Shown here one piece after another: positions 62,241 through 64,000 of a stretch of DNA of 64,000 nucleotides. The stretch is from the NCBI RefSeq assembly GCF_002846415.1, contig NZ_PJMX01000001.1:2232001-2296000 (forward strand), in the 5' to 3' direction. Under the pieces are notes generated by a model that searched no databases, was not told the origin of the DNA, and saw nothing but the letters and a program-made list of their open reading frames with translations. Origin of the DNA: Streptomyces sp. TLI_146. Its GTDB lineage: Bacteria; Actinomycetota; Actinomycetes; Streptomycetales; Streptomycetaceae. Within the stretch, counting starts at the first letter, position 1, and each line of letters begins with the position of its first letter. The translations under genes were made by a program, and so were the position numbers.

Positions 62241-63785
62241 ATGCTCCTCGCCGATGTGGCCCTCACCTCCCGGGAGATCGCGGCGACCTCCTCCCGTACG
62301 GAGAAGTCCGCGCTGCTCGCCGCGCTGTTCCGCCGGACCGCGCCGGACGAGGCCCCGCTGGTGGTCACCTATCTGGCGGGACGGCTGCCGCAGCGCCGCA
62401 CCGGGCTCGGCTGGAGCACGCTCAAGGACCGCCCGCCGCCCGCCGCGAGCCCCGCCCTGACGGTCCAGGAGGTCGACGCGGCGCTCGACCGGATCTCCGC
62501 CCTGGCGGGCAAGGGCGCCGGGAGCGAGCGCAAGCGGCTCGCGCGTGAGCTGATGGCCGCCGCCACCGAGGAGGAGCAGCGCTTCCTGATCGGCCTGATC
62601 ACCGGCGAGGTCCGCCAGGGCGCGCTGGACGCGGCCGCCGTGGAGGGGCTCGCCGAGGCGGCCGGCGCCCCGGCGGCGGACGTGCGGCGCGCGGTGATGC
62701 TCGGCGGCTCGCTGGGGACGGTGGCCGCGGCGCTCCTCGGCGGCGGCACCGACGCGCTCGCCGCCTTCCGGCTGGACGTGGGCCGGCCCGTGCTGCCGAT
62801 GCTGGCGCAGACCGCCAAGGACGTGGACGAGGCGCTGGACCGGCTCGGCCCGTGCGCGGTGGAGGAGAAGCTCGACGGCATCCGGGTCCAGGTGCACCGC
62901 GACGGCGAGGAGGTGCGGATCTTCACCCGTACGCTCGACGAGATCACCGGACGGCTGCCCGAAGTGGCCTTCGCCGCCCGGGAGTTGACGGCACAGCGGG
63001 CGATCCTCGACGGCGAGGTGATCGCGCTTGACCTGGAGGGGCGGCCGCGGCAGTTCCAGGACATCGCGGGCCGGGTCGGCTCGCGGCTGGATGTGGCCGG
63101 GGCGCAGGACCGGTTGCCGCTGTTTCCGGTCTTTTTCGATCTGCTCTCGGTGGACGGCCGCGATCTGCTCGACCTCTCCGTACGGGAGCGCGCCGCGGAG
63201 CTCGTCCGGGTGGCGCCCGAGCCGCGCCGGGTGCGGCGGGTGGCGGTGGAGGACCCGGACGACCCCGAACAGCGCGCGGCGGCACGGGAGTTCGCGGCCC
63301 TGACGCTGGAGCGCGGCCACGAGGGCGTGGTGGTGAAGGCGCTGGACTCGGCCTACAGCGCGGGCCGCAGGGGCGCCTCCTGGCTCAAGGTCAAGCCGGT
63401 GCACACCCTCGACCTGGTGGTGCTCGCGGCCGAGTGGGGACACGGCCGGCGCACCGGCACGCTGTCCAATCTGCACCTGGGCGCCCGCCGCCCGGACGGC
63501 TCCTTCGCCATGCTGGGCAAGACTTTCAAGGGCCTCACGGACGTGCTGCTCGCCTGGCAGACCGAGCGGCTGAGGGAGCTGGCGGTGGCCGAGGAGCCGT
63601 GGGGGGTGCGGGTGCGGCCGGAACTCGTCGTAGAGATCGCCTTCGACGGGGTGCAGAGATCGTCGCGCTACCCGGAGGGGGTGACACTGAGGTTCGCGCG
63701 GGTAGTGCGCTACCGCGAGGACAAGAGCGCCTCGGAGGCGGACACGGTCGCCACGGTGAAGGCACTGGGCGGCGGGAGGGACTGA
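62241..63785 (+). CDS. ATP-dependent DNA ligase (LigB/LigD-like, class I)
   Basis: 514 aa. N-terminal DNA-binding helices; adenylation domain with EEKLDGIRVQVHRDGEEV (motif I, AMP-accepting Lys210), DGEVIALDLEGRP (motif III), DLLSVDGRDLL, EGVVVKALDS (motif IV), SWLKVKPV (motif V) and OB domain (LHLGARRPDGSFAML, ELVVEIAFDGVQRSSRY). Length equals mycobacterial LigB-type. Seals nicks using ATP. Not essential where NAD ligase LigA exists; assumed to work in repair. Divergent from the RNase gene, 58 bp apart. Confidence 0.95.
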   Translation: MLLADVALTSREIAATSSRTEKSALLAALFRRTAPDEAPLVVTYLAGRLPQRRTGLGWSTLKDRPPPAASPALTVQEVDAALDRISALAGKGAGSERKRLARELMAAATEEEQRFLIGLITGEVRQGALDAAAVEGLAEAAGAPAADVRRAVMLGGSLGTVAAALLGGGTDALAAFRLDVGRPVLPMLAQTAKDVDEALDRLGPCAVEEKLDGIRVQVHRDGEEVRIFTRTLDEITGRLPEVAFAARELTAQRAILDGEVIALDLEGRPRQFQDIAGRVGSRLDVAGAQDRLPLFPVFFDLLSVDGRDLLDLSVRERAAELVRVAPEPRRVRRVAVEDPDDPEQRAAAREFAALTLERGHEGVVVKALDSAYSAGRRGASWLKVKPVHTLDLVVLAAEWGHGRRTGTLSNLHLGARRPDGSFAMLGKTFKGLTDVLLAWQTERLRELAVAEEPWGVRVRPELVVEIAFDGVQRSSRYPEGVTLRFARVVRYREDKSASEADTVATVKALGGGRD

Positions 63786-63789
63786 ACAA

Positions 63790-64000
63790 GTGCGGTCGGA
63801 GCAGGTGCGGGAGCGGGTACAGCGGGCCCGGCAGGAGGCGGCGCGGCTGGCCGCCGAAGGGGTTCGCGCGGTGGCGCTGACCTCGGTGGACAACGCGGGC
63901 ATCGCGCGCGTGAAGGCGGTGCCCGCGGGCCGCCTCCCGGCGGTCGTGGAGCGCGGGGTCGGCATGTCGCCGTGCTTCGACGCCTTCCTGGTGGACGACT
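63790..64000 (+). CDS. Glutamine-synthetase-like protein, N-terminus (truncated by window edge)
   Basis: First 70 residues from a GTG 4 bases after the ligase stop. VRERVQRARQEAARLAAEGV, then VALTSVDNAGIARVKAVPAG and GVGMSPCFDAFLVDD match the N-terminal beta-grasp of glutamine-synthetase-like GlnA homologues in Streptomyces (the gamma-glutamylamide synthetases). Catalytic domain lies beyond the window. Which substrate (ammonia, ethanolamine or polyamine) cannot be seen. Probably co-transcribed with the ligase. Confidence 0.78.
   Translation, partial: MRSEQVRERVQRARQEAARLAAEGVRAVALTSVDNAGIARVKAVPAGRLPAVVERGVGMSPCFDAFLVDD

Overview
This 64 kb window is high-GC actinobacterial chromosome and almost certainly Streptomyces. 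It carries RbpA behind a textbook SigR promoter, a stand-alone Ppm1 mannosyltransferase, chitinase genes with DasR-type promoter repeats, GuaB1, and several Streptomyces-restricted small proteins. Gene order from rbpA through ppm1, the first chitinase, the his/rib genes, the second chitinase, the GH6 gene and guaB1 matches what I remember of the S. coelicolor SCO1411-SCO1461 core region. That comparison is from memory and was not computed. No tRNA, rRNA, phage, transposase or CRISPR array was seen.

Layout. 1-5.3 kb (-): four translationally coupled genes (two GT4 glycosyltransferases, an SGNH hydrolase, a hydantoinase/5-oxoprolinase cut by the window edge). 5.4-7.5 kb (-): HEAT-repeat and ankyrin proteins. 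7.8-9.9 kb (+): a 64-aa membrane peptide and an FtsK/TraB-like protein whose stop codon lies in a 15-copy heptamer array, followed by further repeats. 9.9-14.4 kb: a MocR regulator (YczR type) divergent from yczE, a glycerophosphodiesterase and an MFS exporter. 14.6-16.5 kb: rbpA, fxsA, ppm1. 17-23.2 kb: amidohydrolase, Lrp regulators and small proteins, an ACAD10/LvaA-type kinase, a lipocalin-like protein and an acyl-CoA dehydrogenase. 23.6-28.2 kb: GH18 chitinase, TetR, and a DUF6230/DUF6114 membrane cluster ending in a 53-aa protein. 28.3-36 kb: C39-like peptidase, uridine-kinase-like protein, a possible small RNA, an EccA-like AAA+ protein, two CNNM/HlyC transporters and a PH-domain protein.

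36-41.8 kb (-): an FMN-riboswitch-led operon ribD-ribE-ribM-ribBA-ribH-hisE-hisG-PH. 42-52.9 kb: a second, multi-domain chitinase, a ROK regulator and MFS pair, alginate-lyase-like protein, uracil permease, GH6 glucanase, DUF5995 protein and F420-type oxidoreductase. 53-58.4 kb: a coherent basic-amino-acid catabolic module (DavB-like 2-monooxygenase, DavA-like amidase, cationic amino-acid permease, Lrp regulator). Its two promoter regions share a similarly spaced triple TTGCG(C/T) array. 58.7-64 kb: SGNH hydrolase, guaB1, a barstar/RNase pair, ATP-dependent DNA ligase, and the start of a glutamine-synthetase-like gene.

The most interesting points are the lysine/arginine monooxygenase module with its shared operators, the FtsK-like gene ending in a clt-like heptamer array, the promoter-hairpin-terminator unit near 30.55 kb, and the lipoprotein RNase with its coupled barstar.
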